A DNA stretch of 64,000 nucleotides, taken from NCBI GenBank assembly GCA_035356615.1, contig DAOQSN010000016.1, positions 39,165 to 103,164 of the forward strand, given 5' to 3'. Under the pieces are notes generated by a model, which was not told the DNA's origin, did no database searches, and saw nothing but the letters and a program-made list of their open reading frames with translations. This document shows, in pieces, positions 17,501 to 25,950 of this stretch. How positions within the stretch are numbered: the stretch's first letter is position 1; each line of letters starts with the position of its first letter. The position numbers and the translations under genes were made by a program. This stretch comes from JAKQDH01 sp029558835. Lineage in GTDB: Bacteria > Planctomycetota > Phycisphaerae > UBA1845.

Positions 17501-19537
17501 TCAGAAGTCCTTCACGTCATCGGTGTTTCCCACCGGCAGGAACTCGTCCGCCTGGGTCGCATCGCCGGCGGTCCTGCTGCCGCCGGCTGCATGCTGCCCA
17601 CCGGACTTGGGGTGAAGGTTGGCCTTCTTGATGTTGAAGTGCTTGCGGTTCGCGCCCGTACCCAACGCCGCGTGCGGGCCGCCGGTCCCGGTCGTCCCCC
17701 GCCCGGTGTCACCTTCCACCAGGACGACCAGTTCATTGACCATCGCTTGGGTGGCGGCCGCCTGGGCGGCCAGTTCCTCCGCCGCCGAGGCCGACTCCTC
17801 CGCCCCGGAGGCATTCTGCTGGGTCACCTTGTCCATCTGCGACACGGCGGTATTCACCTGGTCCACGCCCTGGGCCTGCTCCTGCGAGGCCCGGGCGATG
17901 CCGTTGATGAGTTCAGTGACCTTGTTGACGCCGCTGACGATCGCCTGGATGGCCGTGGTCCCTTCGCGCGACTTGGCCACCGAGTTGCTGATGAGGCTCG
18001 TGGTCTCCTGGGCGGCCTGGGCGGCCCGCTGGGCGAGGTTACGCACCTCGTCGGCCACCACAGCAAAGCCCTTGCCATGCTCGCCGGCGCGGGCGGCCTC
18101 CACCGCCGCGTTCAGGGCCAGCAGGTTGGTCTGGAACGCGATCTCCTCGATCACCTTGATGATCTTGCTGATCTGGTCGGACGACGTGTTGATGGAGGTC
18201 ATCGTCGAGTTGCCCTCTTCGGCTGCCCTAGCCGCCTCCGCCGACAGCTCGTTCGCCTGGCGGGCGTTCTCCGCATTGGTGCGGGTCATGGCCGCCATCT
18301 GCTCCAGTGCGCTGCTGGTCTCCTCCAGGGACGAAGCCTGCTCGGAGGCACCCTCCGCCAGACTCTGCGAGGCACTGGACACTTGGGCGGCCGCGTCGTT
18401 CACCTGGGAAACGCTGTCCGTCATGCCGTTGATGATCCGCTTGAACGCGACAGCCGTCTGTTGTAACTCGGCCGCACTGAAGGTCTTGAGCCCCTTGAAA
18501 ATCTCCTTGAAGGGGAGGGTGATGCTGCGACTGATGAACATCGCCAGTATGACCCCGACGATCACGGCCACGGCCAAGCCGCCGATCAGCACGCTGGACG
18601 CCGTCGAGAGGGCGGTGGCCGCCCCCTTAGCGATTCCGTCAGTCTGCTCAAGGCCCGTGTCTGCTATCGCCTTCACCTGGTCGCGGACCTCACTGCCGAT
18701 CACCGTGCGCTGCTTGGCAATGTCCTGTAGCACTACCCAGTTCGCCACCAGGTCGTTCATGGCCTTCTTGTACGAGCCGGCGGCAGCTTTGATTTCTTCG
18801 ATCTGCTTGAGGTTCACTTCCTGGCGAGTCACGGCCCGCAACGAATCGAGCCTCTTGTCCAGCTCATCGAAGGTGGGCATGGCGTTCTCGATCACTTTGG
18901 GATCGCGCTGGGCCTGCGCTCTCCACGCGGCCAGGCGCACGGTGTTGCCCAGGTTGACGAGATCGCTGACCCAGGTGATCTTCTGCAAGCGCTCTTTCAG
19001 TTTCTCCGGCTCGGTGGCGGCTTCGATCTCCTTCGTCATTGCCTCGTTCTGTGATTGCAGGAACGCCGTGCTGTTCTCCATGTATCTGGCAGCGCTCTCG
19101 TTCATTTGCGACCGGTTCCCGGCGATCGCCTGGTTCGTCGCCACCGTCCGCTCCACAATCTGCTCGTACTCCCTCACCTTGGCCTGCGCCTTGGGGACCG
19201 CCTCTTTCAGCTTCTCAAGGTGCTCGGACCTGTTCGCCAACTCCTGGCTTGCCTCAAGCTGCTTCTTCATCTCCGCGAGGTGCTCGCGCCCGAGTTTGAG
19301 GTACTCGTCGCTCTCGTTCAGCCCGTATCCGCGGATGTTGTACATGGTCAGCAGCAGGTTCTCCTGCACGCCGGCGGCGGCGCGGACCTCCGGCACGTAT
19401 TCGTTGGCCAGCATCACGGACTGACCCTCGACGTTCTTCATGTTCCAGATGGCGATGCAGCCCACCGCAATCGAGATGACAATCAGACCTCCGAACCCCA
19501 CGGCGATCTTGGTGGCCAGCTTCATGTTCTTGAGCAT
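17501..19537 (-). CDS. Methyl-accepting chemotaxis protein
   Basis: 678 residues from the ATG at 19537, chosen because GGGAG lies about ten bases upstream and the MKLATKIAVGFGGL... signal-anchor follows. TM1 is at about 8-32. A helical extracytoplasmic sensor (about 35-300, four-helix-bundle type) follows, then TM2 (about 305-330). A HAMP-like region leads into a long methyl-accepting coiled coil with the universal hairpin tip IKVIEEIAFQTNLLALNAAVEAARAGEHGKGFAVVADEVR. The C-terminal 60 residues are Gly/Thr/His-rich with no CheR-type pentapeptide. It signals to a CheA/CheW array, but no che gene is in the window. Confidence 0.95.
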   Translation of the reverse strand: MLKNMKLATKIAVGFGGLIVISIAVGCIAIWNMKNVEGQSVMLANEYVPEVRAAAGVQENLLLTMYNIRGYGLNESDEYLKLGREHLAEMKKQLEASQELANRSEHLEKLKEAVPKAQAKVREYEQIVERTVATNQAIAGNRSQMNESAARYMENSTAFLQSQNEAMTKEIEAATEPEKLKERLQKITWVSDLVNLGNTVRLAAWRAQAQRDPKVIENAMPTFDELDKRLDSLRAVTRQEVNLKQIEEIKAAAGSYKKAMNDLVANWVVLQDIAKQRTVIGSEVRDQVKAIADTGLEQTDGIAKGAATALSTASSVLIGGLAVAVIVGVILAMFISRSITLPFKEIFKGLKTFSAAELQQTAVAFKRIINGMTDSVSQVNDAAAQVSSASQSLAEGASEQASSLEETSSALEQMAAMTRTNAENARQANELSAEAARAAEEGNSTMTSINTSSDQISKIIKVIEEIAFQTNLLALNAAVEAARAGEHGKGFAVVADEVRNLAQRAAQAAQETTSLISNSVAKSREGTTAIQAIVSGVNKVTELINGIARASQEQAQGVDQVNTAVSQMDKVTQQNASGAEESASAAEELAAQAAATQAMVNELVVLVEGDTGRGTTGTGGPHAALGTGANRKHFNIKKANLHPKSGGQHAAGGSRTAGDATQADEFLPVGNTDDVKDF

Positions 19538-20079
19538 TCGACAATCTCCCATAAGTGTCTGAAACAGGCGGCAGCCTCGACCGGCTCCGGGTGTCGCGGC
19601 GGACGGGCTTGCCGACAACCCGCGCCCCGCCCTGTCGGGGGGACGCAGCGCCGACGGCCTGCGGCACCTAGCGGCACTCCGCCCAAACGCCGGCCCGCTC
19701 CTGGAACAGGAGGGGGTGACGTGGCTTGCGTACCTGGTGCCCGCCGTCGCCGAAACGGTTCAGGTTAGGGAGGCTGGCGGATGTCCGTGGTCAGCCTGTA
19801 CCCCGACCCGGAACAGATCCACAGGCTGGGTGTTTCCCCGGGCCGTCCGCCGGCCTCCGAGGTGGGTGGGTTGCCCAGTGTCGAGGCGACCCCCCGACCG
19901 TGGGGTGGCATCGGCCCGCTGGACGACGGTCTGGATAGGGTTATGTCTTAGCGTCTCACGCCGGTCGCTGCTCCCGGACTCCCCTACCTGCGGGAGTGAC
20001 AGAGCAAAGATGTTGGACGCGGACCTTGCGCAGCTCCGACCCTCACCCCTACCCCTCTCCCTGGGAGGGAGAGGGGTTT
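19538..20079. other. Intergenic with one palindromic element
   Basis: 540 bases without a gene. A family A copy lies at 20040-20079 (ACCCCTCTCCC... paired with GGGAGAGGGG), directly against the 3' end of the regulator gene, where it could act as a terminator-like hairpin. Nothing else was recognised. Confidence 0.55.
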
Positions 20080-20787
20080 CTAGCGGACGTTCTCAGCGGG
20101 AAGCGGTTCCGGCAGGCCGAGACCGGCGTCCACCGCCAGCCAGATGAGGTCGGCCACACTATCGGCCCCGAGCTTCTGCAAGATGTGGGAACGGTGAGCC
20201 TGGACGGTCTTGAAACTCAGGTCCAACTCCACCGCGATCGCCTTGACCGTCCGCCCCCGAACGAGCAGGCGCATGACTTCCAGTTCGCGCCGGCTCAGCC
20301 GCTCCAGGCGACGCGCGGAGGCTTCCTGCCGTGCCCGCGTCTGGCGTGCGGCCGCATCCTGGGCCAGCGCCTCGGCGATACGCTCCAGCATCATGGCGGG
20401 CTCCCAGGGCTTCTTGATGAAGTCCACGGCCCCCGCCCGCAACGCCTGGGAGGCCAGCCGCACGTCCGCATGCCCGGTCACAACGATCACGGGGAGCGTG
20501 ATGCCACGCGCCGGCAGGAGCGCCTGCAATTCCAGCCCGCTCATGGTGGGCATCCGAACATCGAGGACGAGGCAGCCCGGTTGGGAAGGAGGGTACGCGG
20601 CCAGGAAGGTCTCGGCGGACGGAAACGCCTCCACCCGCAAGCCGGCGGCGCGCAGGAACAGCCGGAGCGCATCGCGGACTGCGACGTCGTCGTCCACCAC
20701 GAAGACGGTAGGCCGACCCGTCGCAACCCCCGCAGCACCGCCCGGAGCGGATGCTCCGGCACGCTGAGCGTGAGTGGCACTGTCCAT
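20080..20787 (-). CDS. Orphan FixJ/NarL-type response regulator
   Basis: 235 residues from the ATG at 20787 (GTG immediately upstream is an alternative). Residues about 28-145 are a receiver domain: VFVVDDDVAVRD (acidic pocket), LVLDVRMPTMSG (phosphorylation Asp), VTGHADV (Thr) and FIKKPWEP (Lys). Residues about 165-225 are a LuxR-type HTH (LSRRELEVMRLLVRGRTVKAIAVELDLSFKTVQAHRSHILQKLGA). The K-P-W pattern is typical of the FixJ group. No histidine kinase is adjacent, so the signal is unknown. It likely activates transcription when phosphorylated. Confidence 0.93.
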   Translation of the reverse strand: MDSATHAQRAGASAPGGAAGVATGRPTVFVVDDDVAVRDALRLFLRAAGLRVEAFPSAETFLAAYPPSQPGCLVLDVRMPTMSGLELQALLPARGITLPVIVVTGHADVRLASQALRAGAVDFIKKPWEPAMMLERIAEALAQDAAARQTRARQEASARRLERLSRRELEVMRLLVRGRTVKAIAVELDLSFKTVQAHRSHILQKLGADSVADLIWLAVDAGLGLPEPLPAENVR

Positions 20788-21525
20788 CACGGCAGAGCAG
20801 CCCCGACCGGATCGCCCCCAAGCCGCTTATTCCCGGCGACGCGGAAGCACCAAGCTCGCGTCGCGGTGGTTGGCTTGCGTGGGCGATCCCCCGCTGTCGC
20901 CACACAAGGGGTATCGACCCGCCCAAGTCGGCACTCCAGTACCCCGCACCATCCCGCAAGGCGAGAGGCCGTCGCCCGGGCGAGCGCCGCCCGGGCGATG
21001 GCCCGCCCAGAGGCACAGCAGGCGCGATGACCTGCCGGATCCGGTGACGCCGACGCACGGCCGCAGGCGGCCGCGCTAGAAGGCATGGCCGGCTGCGCCG
21101 GACGGACCGACCTGTCTTCCGGCCGTAGGTTCTCCGCCCGGCCGGCAATCCGGCGTTCCGCGTAGTTCTCGCTGGCGGGACGAGCGCTCCTGACCGCGGT
21201 TGCCGTCGCTCCGTAAGCTCCGCCGCCGGGATTGACCGAACAGGTCCGAAAGACTGCAACCGCGAGGCGGGGGAATCTGCGACCCCGCTCGCGATGTGCC
21301 GATGGTCAGGCCAGGGGCCGAGGCCGCCGAACGCGCGGTCCGGCGGATCAATCTTGCAAGAAAGAAAAATGTTGGCGCGAATCAGCTTGACATTGCCCGA
21401 GCATGATTTATTTACTGTACTGAGAATGGTGTGGGGCGCGGTCGTTACGACTAGGCGTAGGGGTCCGGCTCTGGGCGCGGACCTGACTTGATCGCCCCCC
21501 GTCTTGGCGAGGGCCAAAGGAACCC
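20788..21525. other. Intergenic region before the kamA cluster
   Basis: 740 bases without a gene. Mostly GC-rich with short hairpins. 21355-21425 is a marked AT-rich island that contains the putative promoter at 21389-21416. Confidence 0.55.
21389..21416 (+). promoter_or_regulatory. Putative promoter of the kamA cluster
   Basis: TTGACA (21389-21394), a 16-base spacer and TATTTA (21411-21416) in an AT-rich island 110 bases upstream of the kamA start. Pattern-based inference. Confidence 0.45.
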
Positions 21526-22848
21526 ATGGACGCGAATGCTTTAGGCTCCGATCCGGAGCCTGGCGGCAGTTGCCAACGTGTAATCACTCTCCCTGTCCTG
21601 GATCCCCCTGTTGCTGTTGAAGAGGAAGGACCCCGCCGGACCGAACGGGATCGGCGTCCGCGCACCCTGCCCCGGCAAGCGGGAGGGGGCACCCGGGCTT
21701 TCCGGTCGCCGGCGCTGACGGTTGGGCCGCGCAGCGAGCTGTTTCGGCGGCGCTTCTTCCCGGAGGCCACCCGTGCCGAGTGGAACGACTGGCGGTGGCA
21801 GCTTCGGCACCGCCTGCGGGACTTGGCGAGCCTGTCGCGGGTGGTCCGCCTGAACGGGGACGAGGAGGCGGCCATCATCCGCCTCGGGGGACATCTGCCC
21901 GTCGGCATCACGCCGTATTACGCCGGCCTGATCGACCCGCTCGATCCGCTTGACCCCGTGCGCAAGATGATGATCCCGACGGTGGACGAGTTCCTGCGCA
22001 CCCCGGGCGAGGCCGATGACCCGCTGGCCGAGGACGCCCACATGCCGGTGCCGGGGCTCGTGCACCGCTACCCGGACCGGGTGCTGTTCCTGGTGACCAA
22101 CTTCTGCGCCACGTACTGCCGGTACTGCACCCGGGCGCGGATGGTGGGGCAGACGGGGGAGTACCATTTCAACGCGGCCCAGTACGAACGGGCGTTGGAC
22201 TACATCGCGGCCCGGCCGCAAATTCGGGACGTACTCCTGTCCGGCGGCGACCCGTTGACCATGGCCGACGAGCGTCTCGAGGGCTTGTTGACCCGCCTGC
22301 GGGCGATCCCGCACGTAGAGTTCCTACGCATCGGCACCAAAGTCCCGGTGGTCCTGCCCCAGCGGATCACGCCCGACCTGTGCCGCACGCTGCGGCGGTT
22401 CCATCCGCTGTGGCTCAGCCTGCATTTCATGCACCCCGTCGAGTTGACGCCCGAGGTCAGCCAGGCGTGTAACCGTTTGGCCGACGCCGGCTTCCCGCTG
22501 GGCAGTCAGACGGTGCTCACGCGGGGGGTTAACGACGACGTGGACGTGATGCGGAAGCTCGTGCACGGCCTACTGAAGGTGCGGGTGCGTCCGTACTACT
22601 TGTACCAGTGTGACCCGATCACCGGCTCGGCCCACTTCCGGACGCCCGTGGAGAAGGGCCTGGAGATCATCGCCGGCCTGCGCGGGCATACCTCCGGCTA
22701 CGGTGTGCCCACGTTCGTGATCGACGCCCCGGGCGGCGGGGGGAAGATTCCGGTCGTGCCCGATTCGGTCGTCGGGCGGGAGGGGGATTGCCTCGTCCTG
22801 CGCAACTACGAAGGGAAATCGTTCCAGTACCCCGACCCCCTGCCATGA
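21526..22848 (+). CDS. kamA: Lysine 2,3-aminomutase (KamA-family radical SAM, PLP)
   Basis: 440 residues; the ATG follows AAAGGA. Converts L-lysine to L-beta-lysine using SAM, a 4Fe-4S cluster and PLP. Cluster ligands are Cys194, Cys198 and Cys201 (NFCATYCRYCTR). The lysine-specific residues of the clostridial enzyme are conserved: Arg203 (carboxylate), Asp363 in YQCD and Asp400 in VIDAPGGGGK (both contact the epsilon-amino group), and the PLP-binding Lys407. This separates it from EpmB-like relatives. The N-terminal 60 residues are variable and Pro/Arg-rich. Its stop overlaps the next start (ATGA). It is the first gene of a four-gene unit with two ATP-grasp ligases and a GNAT enzyme. Confidence 0.92.
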   Translation: MDANALGSDPEPGGSCQRVITLPVLDPPVAVEEEGPRRTERDRRPRTLPRQAGGGTRAFRSPALTVGPRSELFRRRFFPEATRAEWNDWRWQLRHRLRDLASLSRVVRLNGDEEAAIIRLGGHLPVGITPYYAGLIDPLDPLDPVRKMMIPTVDEFLRTPGEADDPLAEDAHMPVPGLVHRYPDRVLFLVTNFCATYCRYCTRARMVGQTGEYHFNAAQYERALDYIAARPQIRDVLLSGGDPLTMADERLEGLLTRLRAIPHVEFLRIGTKVPVVLPQRITPDLCRTLRRFHPLWLSLHFMHPVELTPEVSQACNRLADAGFPLGSQTVLTRGVNDDVDVMRKLVHGLLKVRVRPYYLYQCDPITGSAHFRTPVEKGLEIIAGLRGHTSGYGVPTFVIDAPGGGGKIPVVPDSVVGREGDCLVLRNYEGKSFQYPDPLP

Positions 22849-23861
22849 CCACGGTCGGCCTGACCTACGACTTGCGGGATGACTACCTGGCCGCAGGCTA
22901 TGGCGAGGAGGAGACGGCGGAGTTCGACCGTCCCGAGACCATCGACGCCATCGAGGCGGCCCTGCGCGAGCTTGGCTATCGGACGGAGCGCATCGGCCAC
23001 GTGCGCCAGCTCGTGGACCGGCTCGCCCGTGGCGAACGGTGGGACTTGGTGTTCAACATCGCGGAGGGGCTGCGCGGGGTTTCGCGCGAAGCCCAGGTGC
23101 CGAGCATCCTTGAGGCCTTCGACATCCCCTACACTTTCTCCGACCCGCTTATCTGCGCCCTGACGCTCCATAAGGCGATGACCAAACGCGTGCTGCGGGA
23201 CCTGGGGCTGCCAACGCCGGCCTTCTGCGTCGTGGCCTCGGAAGCGGAGGTACAGGCGGTGGACCTGCCGTTCCCGCTGTTCGTCAAGCCACTCGCGGAG
23301 GGGACGGGCAAGGGGATCGACGGCCGGTCGATGGTGCAGTCCCAGCCGGAGCTTGCCCAGGCGTGCCGGCGGGTGCTGCAGACGTTCGAGCAGCCGGCCC
23401 TGGTGGAAGTCTACCTGTCCGGCCGGGAGTTTACGGTCGGCATCACCGGCACCGGCGCGGAGGCGGCGGCCATTGGCACGCTCGCAATCCTCCTCCAGCC
23501 CGGAGCGGAGCAGCACTCGTACACGCACGTCAACAAGGAGCAGTGGCAGGAGCTTTGCCGCTACGAGCTTGCCGCGCCGGACTGGGCACGGCGGGCGGAG
23601 GAACTTGCTTTGGCCGCCTGGCGGGGATTGGGTTGCCGTGACGGCGGGCGAATCGACCTGCGTGCCACGGCCGACGGCACGCTGCACGTACTCGAGCTTA
23701 ACCCGCTGCCAGGGCTGTGCCCCGGGCACTCGGACTTGCCGATCCTCTGCACGATGGCGGGGGTGCCGTACGTCGAGCTCATCCGACGCATCACCGATTC
23801 CGCGTGGCGGCGAGTGACCTCGCCCGCCCGGCAGTCGGCCGAGTGTTCTGCCCTTGCGTAG
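22845..23861 (+). CDS. ATP-grasp ligase, D-Ala-D-Ala ligase-like (first of two)
   Basis: 338 residues, start overlapping the kamA stop by four bases. ATP-grasp family: N-domain (1-110) with NIAEGLRGVSREAQVPSILEAFDIPYTFSD, central domain with FVKPLAEGTGKGID and EVYLSGREFTVGITG, and C-domain with GRIDLRATADGTLHVLELNPLPGLCPGHSDLP (Mg-binding Glu and Asn). Such enzymes join a carboxylate, activated as an acyl phosphate, to an amine. Coupling to a lysine 2,3-aminomutase suggests beta-lysine is a substrate. The real peptidoglycan Ddl normally lies near mur genes, which are absent here. The substrates are inferred. Confidence 0.88.
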   Translation: MTTVGLTYDLRDDYLAAGYGEEETAEFDRPETIDAIEAALRELGYRTERIGHVRQLVDRLARGERWDLVFNIAEGLRGVSREAQVPSILEAFDIPYTFSDPLICALTLHKAMTKRVLRDLGLPTPAFCVVASEAEVQAVDLPFPLFVKPLAEGTGKGIDGRSMVQSQPELAQACRRVLQTFEQPALVEVYLSGREFTVGITGTGAEAAAIGTLAILLQPGAEQHSYTHVNKEQWQELCRYELAAPDWARRAEELALAAWRGLGCRDGGRIDLRATADGTLHVLELNPLPGLCPGHSDLPILCTMAGVPYVELIRRITDSAWRRVTSPARQSAECSALA

Positions 23862-24244
23862 CGTGAATATGCCTTGTAGCGTCGCCCCCTGTGGGCGTAC
23901 GTGTTTAGCGTGGGTGCCATGAGTTTACCCGCCACGGGCAGGGGCAAGCGCGCGGCGTCTGAACCCCTCTCCCCTCGGGAGAGGGGTAGGGGTGAGGGCA
24001 GCGGAGGCAATGACGCCCGCCTGAGGCACGGAATACTCCCCCCCCGGACGCGGGAAACCCCAAGCACGTACCCGTGGGCGACGTGGAGTATCGGGACGCT
24101 CCGGTCTCCCACGTCGGCCGCGGGGGGCCGACGCTACCACACTCGGGGGCGAACGCCGCCACGCTCGGGGAGTGACGCTACCCTGCTCGGGGCCCGACGC
24201 CGTATTCGGGAGGAGACACCGGCGTCCCGTTCGGAGTTGAGATC
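23862..24244. other. Repeat-filled gap inside the kamA cluster
   Basis: 380 bases without a gene. A family A palindrome (23963-23999) and a reverse-oriented family F element (24070-24137) lie here. An ACGTGTTTAGCGTGGGTGCC repeat near 23898 recurs near 63750. The insertions separate the two ligase genes, which may once have been closer. Confidence 0.6.
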
Positions 24245-25414
24245 GTGAAGATCGTTCTGCTGCACGACGAAGTACCGCCGACCGCTCGCGCCGACGAGCT
24301 GGACGTGTTCGTTCAGGCCGAGGCGATTGAGGCGGTCCTCGCCGAGTTGGGTCACACGGCGGTCCGGCACGCGTTCTCGTCGAACCTGGCCGCCCAGGTG
24401 GATGCGTTGCGGGCTCTCGCGCCCGATCTAGTGTTCAACCTGGTGGAATCCGTCGGCGGGCACGGGGGGCTCCTGCACCTTGCCCCGGCCTTGCTCGACG
24501 CGCTGCGGATCCCGTACACCGGGGCCGCCACCGGTCCGATGTTGGTGACCACAAGCAAGGTGCTCACCAAGCAATGGCTGCGGGCCCACGGATTGCCAAC
24601 GCCGGATTGGTGCGGGGCCGACCCGACCGCGGGGCCGCGGCCGACGTTGCCGGGACGGTTCATCGTTAAGGCCGTCTGGGAGGAGGCCTCCGTGGGGCTG
24701 GACGATGAGGCGGTGGTCATGGCCGCCGGCTTCAGCGACTTGCTCCGAGCCCTGGAGGAGCGGTCCCCTCGTTGGGGGGGCGAAGGTTTCGCGGAGGCGT
24801 ACATCGAAGGGCGCGAGTTCAACCTGTCGGTGCTGGGTGGGCCGCAGGGACCCGAGGTGCTGCCGCCGGCGGAGATCGAGTTCACCGACTACGATGCGGA
24901 CAAACCCCGGATCGTCGGCTACCGCGCCAAGTGGGACAACGACTCGTTTGAGTACCAGCACACGACGCGGCGGTTCGACTTCCCGGCGGCCGATGGAGAC
25001 CTGTTACAGCACCTGACCAGCCTGGCCCGGCGCTGCTGGACGGTGTTCGGACTGCGCGGATACGCCCGCGTGGACTTCCGGGTGGACGAGACGGGTCGGC
25101 CGTGGATCCTGGAGATCAATGCCAACCCCTGCCTGTCGCCGGACGCCGGTTTTCCGGCCGCGGCCGCCCGGGCCGGGCTGACCTATACCTGCATGATCGC
25201 GCGGATTCTGGACGATACGATGCCGCTATTGACCGGGAAGGCCACCGCGTCGGCCGTCGAGGCTTCGGACGCTCCACCCCCTCCCGGCCAGGGGGGTAGC
25301 GGGGAAACGTTCCCCCGCAGTGCAACGCCCCTGGAGGCAATACTCTCCCCCACCGCGGACAACAGTCGCCGCCCGTGCCCTCGGTCAACACGAACCACCG
25401 CCCCGAGAATCTGA
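24245..25414 (+). CDS. ATP-grasp ligase, D-Ala-D-Ala ligase-like (second of two)
   Basis: 389 residues from a GTG start with GGAG about nine bases upstream. Same fold as the preceding ligase but clearly a distinct paralogue: VFNLVESVGGHGGLLHLAPALLDALRIPYTGA, FIVKAVWEEASVGLDDEAV, EAYIEGREFNLSVLGGPQGPEVLPPAEIEF and ARVDFRVDETGRPWILEINANPCLSPDAGF (metal-binding Glu/Asn). The last 60 residues (DAPPPPGQGGSGE...) are low-complexity and probably extra. It presumably catalyses a second ATP-dependent ligation in the same pathway. The stop is three bases before the GNAT start. Confidence 0.87.
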   Translation: MKIVLLHDEVPPTARADELDVFVQAEAIEAVLAELGHTAVRHAFSSNLAAQVDALRALAPDLVFNLVESVGGHGGLLHLAPALLDALRIPYTGAATGPMLVTTSKVLTKQWLRAHGLPTPDWCGADPTAGPRPTLPGRFIVKAVWEEASVGLDDEAVVMAAGFSDLLRALEERSPRWGGEGFAEAYIEGREFNLSVLGGPQGPEVLPPAEIEFTDYDADKPRIVGYRAKWDNDSFEYQHTTRRFDFPAADGDLLQHLTSLARRCWTVFGLRGYARVDFRVDETGRPWILEINANPCLSPDAGFPAAAARAGLTYTCMIARILDDTMPLLTGKATASAVEASDAPPPPGQGGSGETFPRSATPLEAILSPTADNSRRPCPRSTRTTAPRI

Positions 25415-25416
25415 CG

Positions 25417-25950
25417 ATGAACTCCGGCGCCCTTCCGTCCCCCGCGAACCTGACCCTGCGCGACACCGTCACCGCGGACGATGTCACTGTAGTTCGCCAG
25501 CTCGTCGCATCCACGGGCTTCTTCTCGGCCGGGGAGGTGGAGGTGGCCGTCGAGCTGGTCACCGAACGGCTCCACCGTGGCCCCGAGAGCGGCTATCTCT
25601 TCCTGTTCGGTGATTGCGATGGGCATCCGGTCGGGTATGTGTGTTACGGGCCCATCGCCTGCACGGTCGGCAGCTTTGATCTCTACTGGATCGTCACGCG
25701 GCAGGATCGGCGGCACGCGGGGATCGGTACGTTCCTGTTGTACGAGTCCGAGCGGCGCATGGCCGCCACCGGCGGGCGGGCCGTCTACGTCGAGACCTCG
25801 TCGCGCCCGCAGTATGAGCCGACCCGCCGCTTCTACGAGCGCCGCGGCTACCGGCAGGCGGCCTTGCTGCCCGACTTCTACGCCCCCGGCGACGGCAAAG
25901 TCATCTTTGCGAAGAACCTGCTCAGCCGCCCCGCTTCGCCCGCGCCTTGA
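25417..25950 (+). CDS. GNAT-family N-acetyltransferase
   Basis: 177 residues from the ATG at 25417, two bases after the ligase stop. GNAT fold with GYVCYGPIACTVGSFDLYWIVTRQDRRHAGIGTFLLYESERRM; the acetyl-CoA loop is RRHAGIG. YVETSSRPQYEPTRRFYERRGYR forms the C-terminal motif. In archaeal and bacterial osmoadaptation, aminomutase AblA is paired with a GNAT (AblB) that makes N-epsilon-acetyl-beta-lysine. This protein is smaller than AblB, so the same role is only a possibility; it may modify a beta-lysine peptide instead. Its last 29 bases overlap the convergent efflux pump gene. Confidence 0.85.
   Translation: MNSGALPSPANLTLRDTVTADDVTVVRQLVASTGFFSAGEVEVAVELVTERLHRGPESGYLFLFGDCDGHPVGYVCYGPIACTVGSFDLYWIVTRQDRRHAGIGTFLLYESERRMAATGGRAVYVETSSRPQYEPTRRFYERRGYRQAALLPDFYAPGDGKVIFAKNLLSRPASPAP

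Noticed and set aside
17619..19424. 601-codon frame antisense to the chemoreceptor
   Set aside because: Ser/Ala/Thr-rich shadow frame; the minus strand encodes a complete MCP.
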